A stretch of DNA of 64,000 nucleotides, taken from assembly GCA_002709005.1 (NCBI GenBank), contig PAPH01000086.1, positions 1-64,000 of the forward strand, given 5' to 3'. This document shows positions 1-9,694 of this stretch, piece after piece. The stretch's first letter is position 1. The number at the start of each line of letters is the position of its first letter. Position numbers and translations under genes: made by a program. Source of the DNA: Hyphomicrobiales bacterium (GTDB lineage: Bacteria; Pseudomonadota; Alphaproteobacteria; Rhizobiales; Rhizobiaceae). The notes under the pieces are model-generated. The model searched no databases. It was not told the origin of the DNA and saw only the letters and a list, made by a program, of their open reading frames with translations.

Positions 1-66
1 CAATTCGAATTCGCGCGAAAGACGCGCTTCGGCTCGCCCGAGCCTGATGCCTGAAAGACCGATGTC
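1..66 (+). other. Possible 3' tail of an upstream gene plus ileS leader
   Basis: The bases before ileS contain two open frames that end in TGA at 45-47 and 52-54. Either could be the last codons of an upstream gene cut by the window edge (in many rhizobia ribF precedes ileS), but 15 codons are too few to identify it. No strong Shine-Dalgarno motif is visible before the ileS ATG. I infer co-transcription from the left, but cannot show it. Confidence 0.25.
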
Positions 67-2979
67 ATGACCGATACCACCGACAAGATCGATTATTCCA
101 AGACGCTTTACCTGCCGCAGACCGATTTCCCGATGCGCGCCGGCCTTCCCAAGAAGGAGCCGGAAATCGTAGAGCGCTGGCAGCAAATGGACCTCTACAA
201 GAAGCTCCGCGCCTCTGCCGCCGGCCGGCCGAAATATGTGCTCCACGACGGCCCGCCCTATGCCAACGGCAACATCCATATCGGTCACGCGCTCAACAAG
301 ATCCTGAAGGACGTCATCACCCGCTCGTTCCAGATGCGCGGTTATGATTCCAACTACGTGCCCGGCTGGGACTGCCATGGCCTGCCGATCGAATGGAAGA
401 TCGAGGAAGCCTACCGCGCCAAGGGCAAGAACAAGGACGAGGTGCCGATCAACGAATTCCGCAAGGAATGCCGCGAGTTTGCCCAGCACTGGATCGACGT
501 GCAGACCGGCGAGTTCAAGCGCCTGGGCATCGAGGGCGATTTCGAAAAGCCCTACACGACGATGAACTTCCACGCCGAGGCGCGGATTGCCGGCGAACTC
601 CTGAAGATCGCCAAGTCCGGCCAGCTCTATCGCGGCTCCAAGCCCGTCATGTGGTCGGTTGTCGAGCGCACGGCGCTCGCCGAGGCGGAGGTCGAGTACC
701 AGGACTACGAGAGCGACACGATCTGGGTGAAGTTCCCTGTGGCGGAAGGTTCACCCGATCTGGTTGACGCTTCCGTCGTCATCTGGACCACCACGCCGTG
801 GACAATCCCCGGCAACCGAGCGATCGCCTATTCGCCGCGTATCTCCTACGGCCTCTATGAAGTGACCGCCGCCGAGAATGATTTCGGTCCCAAGGCGGGC
901 GAGAAACTCGTCTTCGCCGATGCGTTGGCCGAAGAAAGCTTCGCCAAGGCCAAGCTCCAGTTCAATCGGCTCCAGGATGTATCCGCCGAAGTGCTCAGCG
1001 GGATCACCTGCGCCCACCCCCTCAAGGGTGTTGGCGGCGGCTACGAGTTCACGGTCCCGCTGCTCGCCGGCGATCACGTCACCGATGATGCCGGTACCGG
1101 TTTCGTCCACACCGCGCCCGGCCACGGCGCGGAGGACTTCGAAGCCTGGATGGACAATGCGCGCGATCTGGAAGCGCGCGGTATCTCGTCGGCCATCCCC
1201 TTCACCGTCGATGATGCCGGCTACTACACCAAGGACGCGCCCGGCTTCGGGCCCGACCGCGAGGGCGGCGCGGCCCGCGTGATCGACGACAAGGGCAAGA
1301 AGGGCGATGCCAACAAGGTGGTCATCGAAGCCCTGATTGCTGCCAACAACCTGTTTGCCCGCGGCCGCCTCAAGCACACCTATCCGCATTCCTGGCGTTC
1401 GAAGAAGCCGGTCATCTTCCGCAACACACCGCAGTGGTTTGTCTACATGGACAAGGATCTCGGCGATGAGAGCACGCTGCGCAGCCGCGCGCTGAAGGCG
1501 ATCGATGACACCCGTTTCGTGCCGGAAGCCGGGCAGCGCCGCCTGCGTTCGATGATCGAGACCCGCCCCGACTGGGTGCTGTCGCGCCAGCGTGCCTGGG
1601 GCGTGCCGATCTGCGTCTTCGCCGACGAGGACGGCAAGGTGCTCATCGACGAGGAGGTCAACGCACGCATCGTCGAAGCCTTCGAAGCCGAAGGCGCAGA
1701 TGCCTGGTTCGCCGAGGGCGCGCGCGAGCGCTTCCTCGGGTCCCGTGCGGATGAGCCATGGAAGCAGGTCCGCGACATCCTCGACGTCTGGTTCGATTCC
1801 GGTTCCACCCACTCCTTCGTGCTGGAGGATCGCCCGGATCTGAAATGGCCAGCCGACGTTTATCTCGAAGGCTCCGACCAGCACCGCGGCTGGTTCCACT
1901 CCTCGCTGCTCGAAGGCTGCGCCACCCGTGGTCGCGCGCCGTATGACGCCGTTGTCACCCACGGCTTCACCATGGACGAGCAGGGCCGCAAGATGTCGAA
2001 GTCGCTCGGCAATACCGTCGTCCCGCAGGACGTGATGGCGAAATCCGGCGCCGACATTCTCCGTCTCTGGGTCATGACCACCGACTACTGGGAAGACCAG
2101 CGTCTCGGCCAGACTATCATCCAGACCAACATCGACAGCTACCGCAAGCTCAGAAACACCATCCGCTGGATGCTCGGCACGCTCGCCCACGACAAGGGCG
2201 ACGAAGTGCCTGTGACCGAGATGCCGGAACTCGAGCGGCTTATGCTGTCGCGTCTGGTCGAGCTCGATCGTCTGGTGCGGAAGGGCTATGACGATTTCGA
2301 TTTCAAGCGCATCACCCGCGCGCTCATCGACTTCGCCAATATCGAACTGTCGGCCTTCTATTTCGACGTCCGCAAGGATGCGCTCTATTGCGATGCGCCG
2401 TCGTCGAAACGCCGCCTGGCCTCGCTGCAGGTCATCCGCACCATCTTCGATTGCCTGGTCAAGTGGATGGCGCCGATGCTGCCCTTCTCGATGGAGGAAG
2501 CCTGGCTGGACCGCCATCCGGACGCAGAATCGGTACACCTGGAGCAGTTCGACGAGCTCCCCGCCGAATGGTTCGACGAGGCGCTGACCGCCAAGTGGCG
2601 CAAGGTCCGCACGGTGCGACGCGTGGTTACCGGCGCGCTCGAGGTCGAGCGCCGCGAAAAGCGCATCGGCTCGTCGCTGGAAGCCGCGCCGATTGTGTAT
2701 GTCGACGATCCGGAGCTGGTGGCGGCCGTGGAGGGAACCGATTTCTCCGAGGTCTGCATCACCTCAGGCATCATCATCGAGCAGGGCGCGGGACCAGCCG
2801 ACGCCTTCCGGATCGACGACGTCGCCAGGGTTGCCGTCGTTCCCGCCGAGGCGAAGGGCCGCAAATGCGCCCGCTCCTGGCGGGTCACCGACGATGTCGG
2901 CTCCGATCCGGACTATCCCGACGTGTCCGCACGTGACGCGGCGGCGCTCAGGGAACTGGGCGTGGCACCGGCCGCCTGA
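67..2979 (+). CDS. ileS: Isoleucyl-tRNA synthetase
   Basis: Charges tRNA-Ile with isoleucine in the cytoplasm; class I aminoacyl-tRNA synthetase of 970 residues (E. coli about 938). The ATP-binding HIGH motif is at residues 71-74 and KMSKS at 642-646. The inserted editing (CP1) domain lies between them, and the anticodon-binding helical domain follows. At the C-terminus only part of the family zinc-binding region is kept: a KCARSW stretch is present, but the second cysteine pair seen in E. coli IleRS is missing (VSARDA instead of a Cys). I believe this is usual in alphaproteobacteria. The gene is followed by a strong hairpin, so it probably ends its transcription unit there. Identification is secure. 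Confidence 0.98.
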   Translation: MTDTTDKIDYSKTLYLPQTDFPMRAGLPKKEPEIVERWQQMDLYKKLRASAAGRPKYVLHDGPPYANGNIHIGHALNKILKDVITRSFQMRGYDSNYVPGWDCHGLPIEWKIEEAYRAKGKNKDEVPINEFRKECREFAQHWIDVQTGEFKRLGIEGDFEKPYTTMNFHAEARIAGELLKIAKSGQLYRGSKPVMWSVVERTALAEAEVEYQDYESDTIWVKFPVAEGSPDLVDASVVIWTTTPWTIPGNRAIAYSPRISYGLYEVTAAENDFGPKAGEKLVFADALAEESFAKAKLQFNRLQDVSAEVLSGITCAHPLKGVGGGYEFTVPLLAGDHVTDDAGTGFVHTAPGHGAEDFEAWMDNARDLEARGISSAIPFTVDDAGYYTKDAPGFGPDREGGAARVIDDKGKKGDANKVVIEALIAANNLFARGRLKHTYPHSWRSKKPVIFRNTPQWFVYMDKDLGDESTLRSRALKAIDDTRFVPEAGQRRLRSMIETRPDWVLSRQRAWGVPICVFADEDGKVLIDEEVNARIVEAFEAEGADAWFAEGARERFLGSRADEPWKQVRDILDVWFDSGSTHSFVLEDRPDLKWPADVYLEGSDQHRGWFHSSLLEGCATRGRAPYDAVVTHGFTMDEQGRKMSKSLGNTVVPQDVMAKSGADILRLWVMTTDYWEDQRLGQTIIQTNIDSYRKLRNTIRWMLGTLAHDKGDEVPVTEMPELERLMLSRLVELDRLVRKGYDDFDFKRITRALIDFANIELSAFYFDVRKDALYCDAPSSKRRLASLQVIRTIFDCLVKWMAPMLPFSMEEAWLDRHPDAESVHLEQFDELPAEWFDEALTAKWRKVRTVRRVVTGALEVERREKRIGSSLEAAPIVYVDDPELVAAVEGTDFSEVCITSGIIIEQGAGPADAFRIDDVARVAVVPAEAKGRKCARSWRVTDDVGSDPDYPDVSARDAAALRELGVAPAA

Positions 2980-2985
2980 AATCGC

Positions 2986-3020
2986 GTGAAGTCCGCCGAG
3001 GTGTTGGCGGACTTCACCTT
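2986..3020 (+). terminator. Intrinsic terminator-like hairpin after ileS
   Basis: A perfect 12-bp stem (GTGAAGTCCGCC at 2986-2997 pairing with 3006-3017) with an 8-nt loop starts 6 nt after the ileS stop codon. The following bases CTTAATAT form only a weak T tract. The stem is strong enough to act as a terminator or a 3'-end stabiliser for ileS. Confidence 0.65.
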
Positions 3021-3139
3021 AATATATCGCCGCAATTGCGCGTGTTTGGCCGATCCGGTACAAGAGTGCCGCAAAACAGACAGATTGTCGGGGCAGAACG
3101 CGCGAAATACGACAAGCTCTCAGGGACGGGATACTTCGA

Positions 3140-3814
3140 ATGCGTAAGAGTAATGGTCTCCGCGCCATCGCGAGAATGATCGCGCTTGCAGCCGTCGCCG
3201 CTGGTGTGTCCGCATGCATGGGCCCCACCTACGGAACCGACAAGACCTCGACTGGACAACTCCTCGACGATATCTCCACCATGGCTTCGATCAAGCGCGA
3301 GAAGGGCCCGGATATCGACTATACGCCCCGGCCCGAAATCGTTCGCCCCCCGAAAAACGCGGGCCTTCCGCAGCCGCAGCAGAATGTCGCTGAAAACAAT
3401 CCGGCCTGGGTCGAATCCCCCGAGGACACGCGCCGCCGTCTCGTTGCGGAGGCCGATGCCAACGGCGAAGGTTCCGGCTACCGGTCGCCGCTGGCCAGCA
3501 CGCAGACCTCGAAAGGCGTTCGCAAGTCTGCGGTGAAGCCCTCCGTGCAGGACGGTTCGCCTTCGCCGCTGTCGGTCATGCAGAAAGAACGGCAGAACAA
3601 GCAGTTCCGCGAGAACCTCAAGATCCAGCGCGGCTCCTATTCCGACAAGCGCCGGTTCCTCTCCGACCCTCCGCTCGACTACCGCAAGCCGGCCGAGACC
3701 GCAGCCGTTGGCGACGTGGGTGAGGGCGAGAAGGAAAAGGAACGCCGTCGTGTCGCCGAGGCGACGAAGGACAGCAAGGGCTTCAAGCTGCCGAAATTCT
3801 CGCTGCCTTGGTAA
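3140..3814 (+). CDS. Putative outer-membrane lipoprotein of unknown function
   Basis: A 224-residue protein with a basic N-terminus, a hydrophobic stretch and a lipobox VSAC ending at Cys26. It should therefore be exported, lipidated and anchored in a membrane. The mature part is hydrophilic, rich in charged residues and proline, and looks largely disordered; no enzymatic motif is visible. Genes of this kind lie directly downstream of ileS in many rhizobia. It is preceded by a roughly 160-nt intergenic region with the ileS terminator, so it probably has its own promoter. It converges on tadA. The function is unknown to me; a link to envelope integrity is only a guess. Confidence 0.75.
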   Translation: MRKSNGLRAIARMIALAAVAAGVSACMGPTYGTDKTSTGQLLDDISTMASIKREKGPDIDYTPRPEIVRPPKNAGLPQPQQNVAENNPAWVESPEDTRRRLVAEADANGEGSGYRSPLASTQTSKGVRKSAVKPSVQDGSPSPLSVMQKERQNKQFRENLKIQRGSYSDKRRFLSDPPLDYRKPAETAAVGDVGEGEKEKERRRVAEATKDSKGFKLPKFSLPW

Positions 3815-3853
3815 GGGCGGCGGTCGCTCCCGCCATTGTTCCAACCGGGCTGT

Positions 3854-4303
3854 CTAACGCCGCGCGCGGAAGAACTGCTTGAGAATGCCGGCTGAATCGC
3901 GCTCGGCGAGCCCTGAATAGACTTCCGGCGCGTGGTGGCAGGTCTGCTGGGCGAAAAAGCGCGCCCCGTGTGACACGCCACCGCCTTTCGGATCCTCCGC
4001 TCCGTAATAGAGCCGTCTGATGCGGGCGAAGGATATGGCGCCGGCACACATGGTGCAGGGTTCCAGCGTCACGTAAAGATCGGCTTCCGACAGCCGTTCG
4101 GCGCCAAGCGCTTCGGCCGCCTGGCGGATGACCAGCAGTTCCGCATGAGCGGTCACGTCGGAGAGTTCGCGTGTTCTGTTGCCTGCTCGGGCAACGACCT
4201 CGCCATCGATGACGAGTACCGCGCCGACGGGGACTTCACCCCGCTCCGCGGCGGCCCGGGCCTCGGCCAGGGCCATGTCCATATATCCGGAATTGCTCGA
4301 CAC
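3854..4303 (-). CDS. tadA: tRNA-specific adenosine-34 deaminase
   Basis: Deaminates adenosine 34 of tRNA-Arg(ACG) to inosine; zinc-dependent cytidine/deoxycytidylate deaminase fold. At 149 residues it is close to the family size. The zinc ligand and catalytic glutamate are in the HAE motif (His53, Glu55), and the second zinc motif PCTMC supplies Cys83 and Cys86. The start codon lies 47-68 bases from the divergently read pseudouridine synthase gene, a common rhizobial arrangement. This family also includes guanine deaminases, but the sequence pattern and the neighbourhood favour TadA. Confidence 0.93.
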   Translation of the reverse strand: MSSNSGYMDMALAEARAAAERGEVPVGAVLVIDGEVVARAGNRTRELSDVTAHAELLVIRQAAEALGAERLSEADLYVTLEPCTMCAGAISFARIRRLYYGAEDPKGGGVSHGARFFAQQTCHHAPEVYSGLAERDSAGILKQFFRARR

Positions 4304-4371
4304 TGAATTCGAATTCCCTTAACCGTCCGCCCGGGACCTGATAGACACCCGTGAACGCAGGCAAACACCAA

Positions 4372-5844
4372 ATGCGCAATCAAGACAAGCCCGCCAAGGG
4401 CAGACCTCCCCGGCGCGACGAAGCCGGCCCGAAGGGCGACAAGGGCCAGTCCGCCGAGAAGAAGAAATCCGGCCCGCGCACCACGGACACCGCCGCCGCG
4501 GGTGACGCGGTCGAGACCGGACGCATCGCCAAGATTCTGGCGCGGGCGGGCGTCGCCTCGCGCCGCGACGCCGAGCGCATGGTCAATGACGGCCGGGTGA
4601 AGGTGAACGGCAGGCTGCTCGATTCTCCCGCTGTCGTCGTTTCGACCTCCGACAAGATCGAAGTCGATGACAAGCCGATCGCGGCAATCGAGCGCACGCG
4701 GCTTTGGATCTATCACAAGCCCGCCGGTCTGGTGACGACCAACCGAGATCCGGAGGGCCGCACGACGATCTTCGAACGGATGCCGTCCGAATTGCCCCGC
4801 GTCGTTACCGTCGGCCGCCTCGACATCAATACCGAAGGGCTTTTGCTGTTGACCAATGACGGCGGACTGGCGCGCGCCCTCGAACTGCCTTCGACCGGAT
4901 GGCTGCGCCGCTACCGGGTGCGCGCCCATGGCGACATCGATCAGGGGGCGCTCGATCGCCTGCAGGACGGCATTGCCGTCGACGGTGTGCTCTACGGCGC
5001 CATCGAGGCGACGCTCGACCGCCAGCAGGGCCACAATGTCTGGATCACGATGGGGCTGCGCGAGGGCAAGAACCGCGAGATCAAGAACGTGCTCGGCGCG
5101 CTCGGTCTGGAGGTCAACCGCCTCATCCGTATCTCCTACGGTCCGTTCCAGCTCGGCGATCTGCCCGAGGGCGACGTCGTCGAGGTTCGCAGCAAGACGC
5201 TGCGCGATCAGCTCGGCCAGAAGCTGATCGAGGAGGCCGGGCTGAATTTCGAGGCCCCCATCGTCGACCACAAGCAGCAGCAGAAAAAGGCCGAGGCCGA
5301 AATCGAAAAGCCGGCGAAGAAGCCCGAGCGCGAATGGATTTCCGCCTCGGAGCGCCGCGAGCGCGCCCGCGACCGTCTGGATACCAAGCCCGGCAATTTC
5401 GGCGACAAGCCGGCCCGTGGCGATCGCGGAAAACCTGCCGGCAAGGACGACAAGCGGGCTTCGGCGCAGCGCCGCAGCCGCTCGGCCAATGTCTGGATGG
5501 CGCCCGGCGCGCGTCCGCTGGGCGAGAAAAAGCAGGCCGCCGCTGCCGAACGGGCGGAACGCCGCGAACGCGATCACGCCAGTGGAAAGCCCGCAGGCGA
5601 CAGGCCGCGTTCGGCCAGACCCGCCGAGGGTCGATCCGCCGAAGGCCGTCCGCCGCGCAAGGACGGCGGCTTCGGCAAGCCCGGCGGAAAACCTGGTGGC
5701 AAACCGGCTTTCGCCGGCAAGGGCAAACCCGGTGGACGGACCGGCGACAAACCATCCGGCGAGCGCCCCGGGCGCGGAGCCGACCGTGGCGCCGGTCGCG
5801 GACCGAAGGGCAGGGGAGGCCCCGGTGCGGATCGTCGGAGGTGA
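4372..5844 (+). CDS. rluB: 23S rRNA pseudouridine synthase (RluB/RsuA family) with long basic tail
   Basis: Isomerises a uridine in rRNA, most likely U2605 of 23S rRNA. An S4 RNA-binding domain (about residues 45-95 from this start) precedes an RsuA-type catalytic domain with the motif GRLDINTEGLLLL, whose aspartate is the catalytic residue (Asp151). Roughly the last 180 residues are a low-complexity Lys/Arg/Gly/Pro-rich tail, which makes the protein much longer (490 aa) than RluB of E. coli (about 291). I chose ATG 4372 because a CAGG motif precedes it at a fair distance; an in-frame GTG at 4351 is the alternative. The 3' end overlaps rsmD by 20 nt. RsuA or RluE specificity cannot be excluded. 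Confidence 0.88.
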   Translation: MRNQDKPAKGRPPRRDEAGPKGDKGQSAEKKKSGPRTTDTAAAGDAVETGRIAKILARAGVASRRDAERMVNDGRVKVNGRLLDSPAVVVSTSDKIEVDDKPIAAIERTRLWIYHKPAGLVTTNRDPEGRTTIFERMPSELPRVVTVGRLDINTEGLLLLTNDGGLARALELPSTGWLRRYRVRAHGDIDQGALDRLQDGIAVDGVLYGAIEATLDRQQGHNVWITMGLREGKNREIKNVLGALGLEVNRLIRISYGPFQLGDLPEGDVVEVRSKTLRDQLGQKLIEEAGLNFEAPIVDHKQQQKKAEAEIEKPAKKPEREWISASERRERARDRLDTKPGNFGDKPARGDRGKPAGKDDKRASAQRRSRSANVWMAPGARPLGEKKQAAAAERAERRERDHASGKPAGDRPRSARPAEGRSAEGRPPRKDGGFGKPGGKPGGKPAFAGKGKPGGRTGDKPSGERPGRGADRGAGRGPKGRGGPGADRRR

Positions 5845-6379
5845 TCTTCGCGGCCGCACGCTGGCCGCTCCCAAGAGCCAGTCGATCCGCCCGACCACCG
5901 ACCGCACCCGCGAAAGCCTGTTCAACATATTGAGCCACGGCTACCCCGAAGCGCTCGACGGCACCCGCATGCTCGACCTTTTCGCAGGCACCGGCGCGGT
6001 CGGCATGGAGGCGCTGTCGCGCGGCTGCCGTTTCGCGCTCTTCGTCGAGCAGGGCGTGGAAGGTCGCGGCCTGATCCAGACCAACATCGAGACGCTGTCG
6101 CTGCGGGGCAAGGCCAAGATCTTCCGCCGCGACGCCGCCCATCTGGGCGCGGCGGGAACAGTTGCCCCGTTCGATTTCGTCTTCGCCGATCCGCCCTATG
6201 GCAAGGGACTCGGCGAACGCGCGCTGCGATCGGCGGCCGACGGCGGCTGGCTGGTCTCCGGCGCCTTGGTTATCCTCGAGGAAAATCTCGCGGCAGAGCC
6301 GGAACCCGGTATCGATTTCGAGCTTCTTGAAATGCGCGAATTTGGCGATACACGGATGCGCTTTTTCCGCTATTCTTGA
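5825..6379 (+). CDS. rsmD: 16S rRNA (guanine-966-N2)-methyltransferase
   Basis: SAM-dependent Rossmann-fold methyltransferase that modifies G966 of 16S rRNA in the 30S subunit. It is 184 residues long from a GTG start that lies inside the end of the upstream pseudouridine synthase gene. The open frame extends further upstream, but the family begins with the RIVGG(D)LRGR signature found exactly here. The SAM-binding motif is LDLFAGTGAVGMEALSRG and the catalytic motif IV is DPPYG. Overlap with rluB indicates translational coupling, so the two rRNA modification enzymes are made together. Confidence 0.93.
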   Translation: MRIVGGDLRGRTLAAPKSQSIRPTTDRTRESLFNILSHGYPEALDGTRMLDLFAGTGAVGMEALSRGCRFALFVEQGVEGRGLIQTNIETLSLRGKAKIFRRDAAHLGAAGTVAPFDFVFADPPYGKGLGERALRSAADGGWLVSGALVILEENLAAEPEPGIDFELLEMREFGDTRMRFFRYS

Positions 6380-6409
6380 GCAGACGACAAAACCTGTTGG
6401 GAGTCCTGA

Positions 6410-7297
6410 ATGAGCCTCGCCGAAGGACTTGAGACCGAGCCGCTCGATGCGTCGCGGAGTTCGGATCCGACGGTCGCCATCGCCTTCGGCGGCGGCGGTG
6501 CGCGGGGGCTTGCCCATATCCACGTGATCGAGGCACTTGATGAGCTCGGCATCCGCCCCGTGGCGATTGCCGGTTCGTCCATCGGCGCGATGATGGGTGC
6601 AGGCATGGCGGCGGGTCTCACCGGTGCCGAGATCCGCAACCACGCCCTCAATACCATCGGCAAGCCCACCACGGCGTTGACCCGTCTTTGGAGCGCGCGT
6701 CCCGAGACCATGCGTCAGGCGATAGAGAACGGCTGGCGGCTGGGCCAGTTCAATGCCGAGCGCATTGTCGGCGCGTTTCTGCCCGAAGGCGTTCCCGCGA
6801 CGTTCGAAGAGCTGCACATCCCGACCAAGATCGTCATCACCGATTACTTCGATCACTGCGAGAAGGTGTGCGAAACCGGCAATCTGCGCAACGCGATCGC
6901 CGCTTCCGCTGCCATTCCGGCCGTCTTCCGGCCGGTCGAGCGCGACGGCCGGATCTATGTGGATGGCGGGATCTACAATCCGGTTCCCTTCGACCATCTT
7001 TCTGGTCTGGCGGACATCGTCGTCGGCATCGACGTTGTCGGCCTTCCCAGCGGCATGCCCGGCGAGAAACTGACGACCGTCGACCTGATGTTCGGGGCCA
7101 GCCAGCTGATGATGCAGTCGATCATCGAGATGCGCCGCAAGGCCGCGCCGCCCGATATCTTCCTCCGGCCGGAAGTTCATCAGTTCAGGGTTCTCGATTT
7201 CCTCAAGGCGCGCGAAATTCTCGAAGCCTCGAAAGGCATCGGCGATCAGCTCAAGCGCGACCTCGAGGCAGCCTTCGCCTTCCGCAACAGGGTCTAG
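6410..7297 (+). CDS. Patatin-like phospholipase family protein
   Basis: Serine lipid acyl hydrolase of 295 residues. The oxyanion-hole glycine stretch FGGGGARGLAH is at residues 26-36, the nucleophile Ser57 is in GSSIG, and the second dyad residue is the aspartate of the DGG motif (Asp185). There is no signal peptide or membrane segment, so the protein is likely cytoplasmic or peripheral. The start follows a GGGAG ribosome-binding site (6400-6404). It sits 30 nt after rsmD and may be co-transcribed. The family includes bacterial NTE/RssA-type proteins; the substrate is not predictable from sequence. Confidence 0.85.
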   Translation: MSLAEGLETEPLDASRSSDPTVAIAFGGGGARGLAHIHVIEALDELGIRPVAIAGSSIGAMMGAGMAAGLTGAEIRNHALNTIGKPTTALTRLWSARPETMRQAIENGWRLGQFNAERIVGAFLPEGVPATFEELHIPTKIVITDYFDHCEKVCETGNLRNAIAASAAIPAVFRPVERDGRIYVDGGIYNPVPFDHLSGLADIVVGIDVVGLPSGMPGEKLTTVDLMFGASQLMMQSIIEMRRKAAPPDIFLRPEVHQFRVLDFLKAREILEASKGIGDQLKRDLEAAFAFRNRV

Positions 7298-7306
7298 GAT
7301 CGGGAC

Positions 7307-7720
7307 CTAGCTGGCAAAGACCTGCGAGAGGTCCGCGAAGCCCTTGAATTCGAGTGCGTTGCCGGAAGGATCGCGGATGAAGAGGGTCGCCTGTTCGCCC
7401 GGCTGGCCTTCGAAGCGCAGGGACGGTTTCATCACCCAGTCGATGTCGCCGCGCGTCTCGAGCCGGTCGCGCAGCGTCTTCCAGTCGTCCATCTTCAGCA
7501 CCACCCCGAAATGCGGGATCGGTACCGAATGACCGTCCACCGTGCCCGAACTCGCCTGTGCCGCCTCGGGACGGCAGTGGGCGGACATCTGGTGACCGTA
7601 GAGATCGAAATCGACCCAGGTTTCGGCGCTGCGGCCGATATTGCAGCCGAGTACGTCGCGGTAGAAACGGCGGGCTTCATCGATGTCGCGGACGGGGAAT
7701 GCGAGATGGAAGGGTGTCAT
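7307..7720 (-). CDS. VOC (glyoxalase/dioxygenase-fold) family protein
   Basis: A 137-residue single-domain vicinal-oxygen-chelate protein. The N-terminal pattern HLAFPVRDIDEARRFYRDVLG and the C-terminal DPSGNALEFKGF are typical of the paired beta-alpha-beta-beta-beta modules. His5 and the glutamate of ALEF are the likely metal ligands. The closest annotated relatives, from memory, are glyoxalase-like dioxygenases of unknown substrate. It converges on the patatin gene with a 9-nt gap and lies 12 nt downstream of the Kef-type antiporter on the same strand, so it may be its operon partner. Confidence 0.8.
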   Translation of the reverse strand: MTPFHLAFPVRDIDEARRFYRDVLGCNIGRSAETWVDFDLYGHQMSAHCRPEAAQASSGTVDGHSVPIPHFGVVLKMDDWKTLRDRLETRGDIDWVMKPSLRFEGQPGEQATLFIRDPSGNALEFKGFADLSQVFAS

Positions 7721-7732
7721 GATCGTCTTTCC

Positions 7733-9589
7733 TCAGGCCTGGCCTGACAGCTCCTCGTGGGTGCCCTTGGTTTTCCTGTGTTTCTTGCCGGCCGGGCCTT
7801 CGCCCTCCGGAGGCTCCGGCCGGTCCTTCTTTTCCTTGGGCTTGATCAGCGGTTCCGGGATCACCGGACGGGTGAGCATTTTTTCCGCCCCGGCATAGAT
7901 GCCTTCGGCCGCCTGCAACGCCAGCCGCTCCTCGTCGAGCTTGCGGATCATGTCCTCGACCTCGCTCGCCCAGTCTTCCGACGAGCCAAGAGCCTCAAGC
8001 GTCTTGCGGCCGAAGACGAGCCCTGATTCCAGCGTCTCACGCAGCTCGTAGGAAACGCCCTTGGCGCGCAGCGAGAGCGTGTGAGCCCGGTCATAGGCGC
8101 GGACATAGAGCTTGGTGTCAGGGAACTCGTTCTGGATGAGGTCGACCACCTGGTCGGTGATTTCCTTTTTCTGCGTGGTGACCGCGACGATCTTCGCCCG
8201 TTCGATGCCGGCGGCGATCAGCATGTCCTTCCGGGTGCCGTCGCCGAAATAGATTCGGAACCCGAACCGGCCCGCCGCCCGTATGCGTTCGGCGGAATGG
8301 TCGATGATCGTGACATCCGTGCCGCCCGCCAGCAGCACCTGTGCCGCGATCTGGGCAAAACGTGAAAATCCGATGATCAGGACGTCGGCGCCTGCACCTT
8401 CGAAATCCTCCTCCATCTCCTCATCCGGCGCCTCGCGCATAAGGCGCTTCGAAAGAGCCGAAAGGATCGGCGTCAGTGCCATGCTGAGGGTCACGATTGC
8501 AACGAGGATGGAGGCCGTGCCCTGTTCGAAGATGCCGGCGCCAACGGCTGCGGAGAAAAGCACGAAGCCGAATTCCCCACCTTGCGGCAGAAGCGCCGCG
8601 ATCCGGATGGAGTCGTTGTGCGAACTTCCGAAAGCGCGGGTCAGCGCGTAAAGCACGGTCGCCTTGACGACCAGCACCATCGGCACGCACAGGAGGATAA
8701 GGCCGAGATTGTCGATCAGGATCCTGAGGTCGAGCGACAGGCCGACGGCCATGAAGAAGAGACCAAGAAGGATGCCGCGGAACGGTTCGATATCGGCTTC
8801 CAGCTCATGCCGGTAGCTCGATTCGGCGAGCATGACGCCGGCGAGGAAGGCGCCGAGCGCCATTGACATCCCGGCCAACCCGATCATCGTCGCGGCACCG
8901 AGGACGACGAACAGCGCGGCGGCGATCATCGCCTCGTGAGCACCGGTGCTGGCAATCAGCGAGAACAGCGGATTGAGGAGATACTTGCCGGCGAGCAGCA
9001 GCGCGGCGATCGCCGCGACCGCGATCGCGGCATCCATAAGTGGCGTGCCCTCCGCACCGCTGTGAAAAGGTGCGAGGATGGGGATGAGCGCCAGCAGCGG
9101 AACGATGGCGATGTCCTGGAACAACAGGATCGAAAATGACTTCTGGCCATAGGCGGTGTTGAGATCCCCGTTTTCGCCGAGCAACTGCAACGCGAAGGCG
9201 GTGGACGACAGCGCCAGCCCCATGCCGATGATGATCGACGAGCCGAAATCCTGCTTCGCGAGATAGTAGACGAGCGTCGAGAGCGCGGCTCCCGTCAGCA
9301 TCACTTGCGTGGTTCCCATTCCGAAGATGTCGCGGCGCATCTTCCAAAGGCGCTTGGGCTTGAGTTCGAGCCCGATGAGGAACAGCAGCATCACCACGCC
9401 GAGTTCGGCGAAGTGGAGGATTTCCTCGCCATCCGTGATCAGCCGGAGAACCGGACCGATGACGATGCCGGCTGCCAGATAGCCCAGAACGGTGCCGAGG
9501 CCGATTCGCTTGAAGATCGGGGCGGCCACGAGCGCGCCGCCCAGAAGGACCAGACCTTCGAGGTAGAATTCGGAACCGGCTGCGGCCAT
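7733..9589 (-). CDS. Kef-type cation:proton antiporter (CPA2) with RCK domain
   Basis: A 618-residue inner-membrane antiporter. The first about 390 residues form a Na+/H+-exchanger domain with around a dozen hydrophobic segments (for example the GTVLGYLAAGIVIGP region). Residues about 400-515 form a TrkA-N/RCK nucleotide-binding domain (VLIIGFSRFAQ), and a charged Lys/Pro-rich tail follows. It should exchange K+ or Na+ for protons, gated by NAD(H) or another ligand. The start was placed at the Met of MAAAGSEFYLEG; the open frame continues upstream, but that part is antisense to pmbA and does not look like protein. KefB/KefC assignment is by family only. Confidence 0.88.
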   Translation of the reverse strand: MAAAGSEFYLEGLVLLGGALVAAPIFKRIGLGTVLGYLAAGIVIGPVLRLITDGEEILHFAELGVVMLLFLIGLELKPKRLWKMRRDIFGMGTTQVMLTGAALSTLVYYLAKQDFGSSIIIGMGLALSSTAFALQLLGENGDLNTAYGQKSFSILLFQDIAIVPLLALIPILAPFHSGAEGTPLMDAAIAVAAIAALLLAGKYLLNPLFSLIASTGAHEAMIAAALFVVLGAATMIGLAGMSMALGAFLAGVMLAESSYRHELEADIEPFRGILLGLFFMAVGLSLDLRILIDNLGLILLCVPMVLVVKATVLYALTRAFGSSHNDSIRIAALLPQGGEFGFVLFSAAVGAGIFEQGTASILVAIVTLSMALTPILSALSKRLMREAPDEEMEEDFEGAGADVLIIGFSRFAQIAAQVLLAGGTDVTIIDHSAERIRAAGRFGFRIYFGDGTRKDMLIAAGIERAKIVAVTTQKKEITDQVVDLIQNEFPDTKLYVRAYDRAHTLSLRAKGVSYELRETLESGLVFGRKTLEALGSSEDWASEVEDMIRKLDEERLALQAAEGIYAGAEKMLTRPVIPEPLIKPKEKKDRPEPPEGEGPAGKKHRKTKGTHEELSGQA

Positions 9590-9694
9590 GCGGGGACACC
9601 ATCGGGCAGGAATGAACAGACTACCCGCGCACTTGATGCAGGGCAGCATGGACAATACATGAAGGGGTAACGAAAAACCAAATGGAACATCCCA

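Noticed and set aside
751-2538. Long open frame on the minus strand (595 codons) opposite ileS
   Set aside because: It is the antisense shadow of ileS in high-GC DNA; composition is Arg/Gly/Val-rich without any recognisable domain.
1-4318. GAATTCGAATTC-like string near position 4 and again at 4304
   Set aside because: Two short palindromic matches 4.3 kb apart are likely chance; no promoter or repeat family supports them.
5123-7180. 685-codon minus-strand frame over rluB, rsmD and the patatin gene
   Set aside because: It crosses three well-supported plus-strand genes and has no domain pattern.
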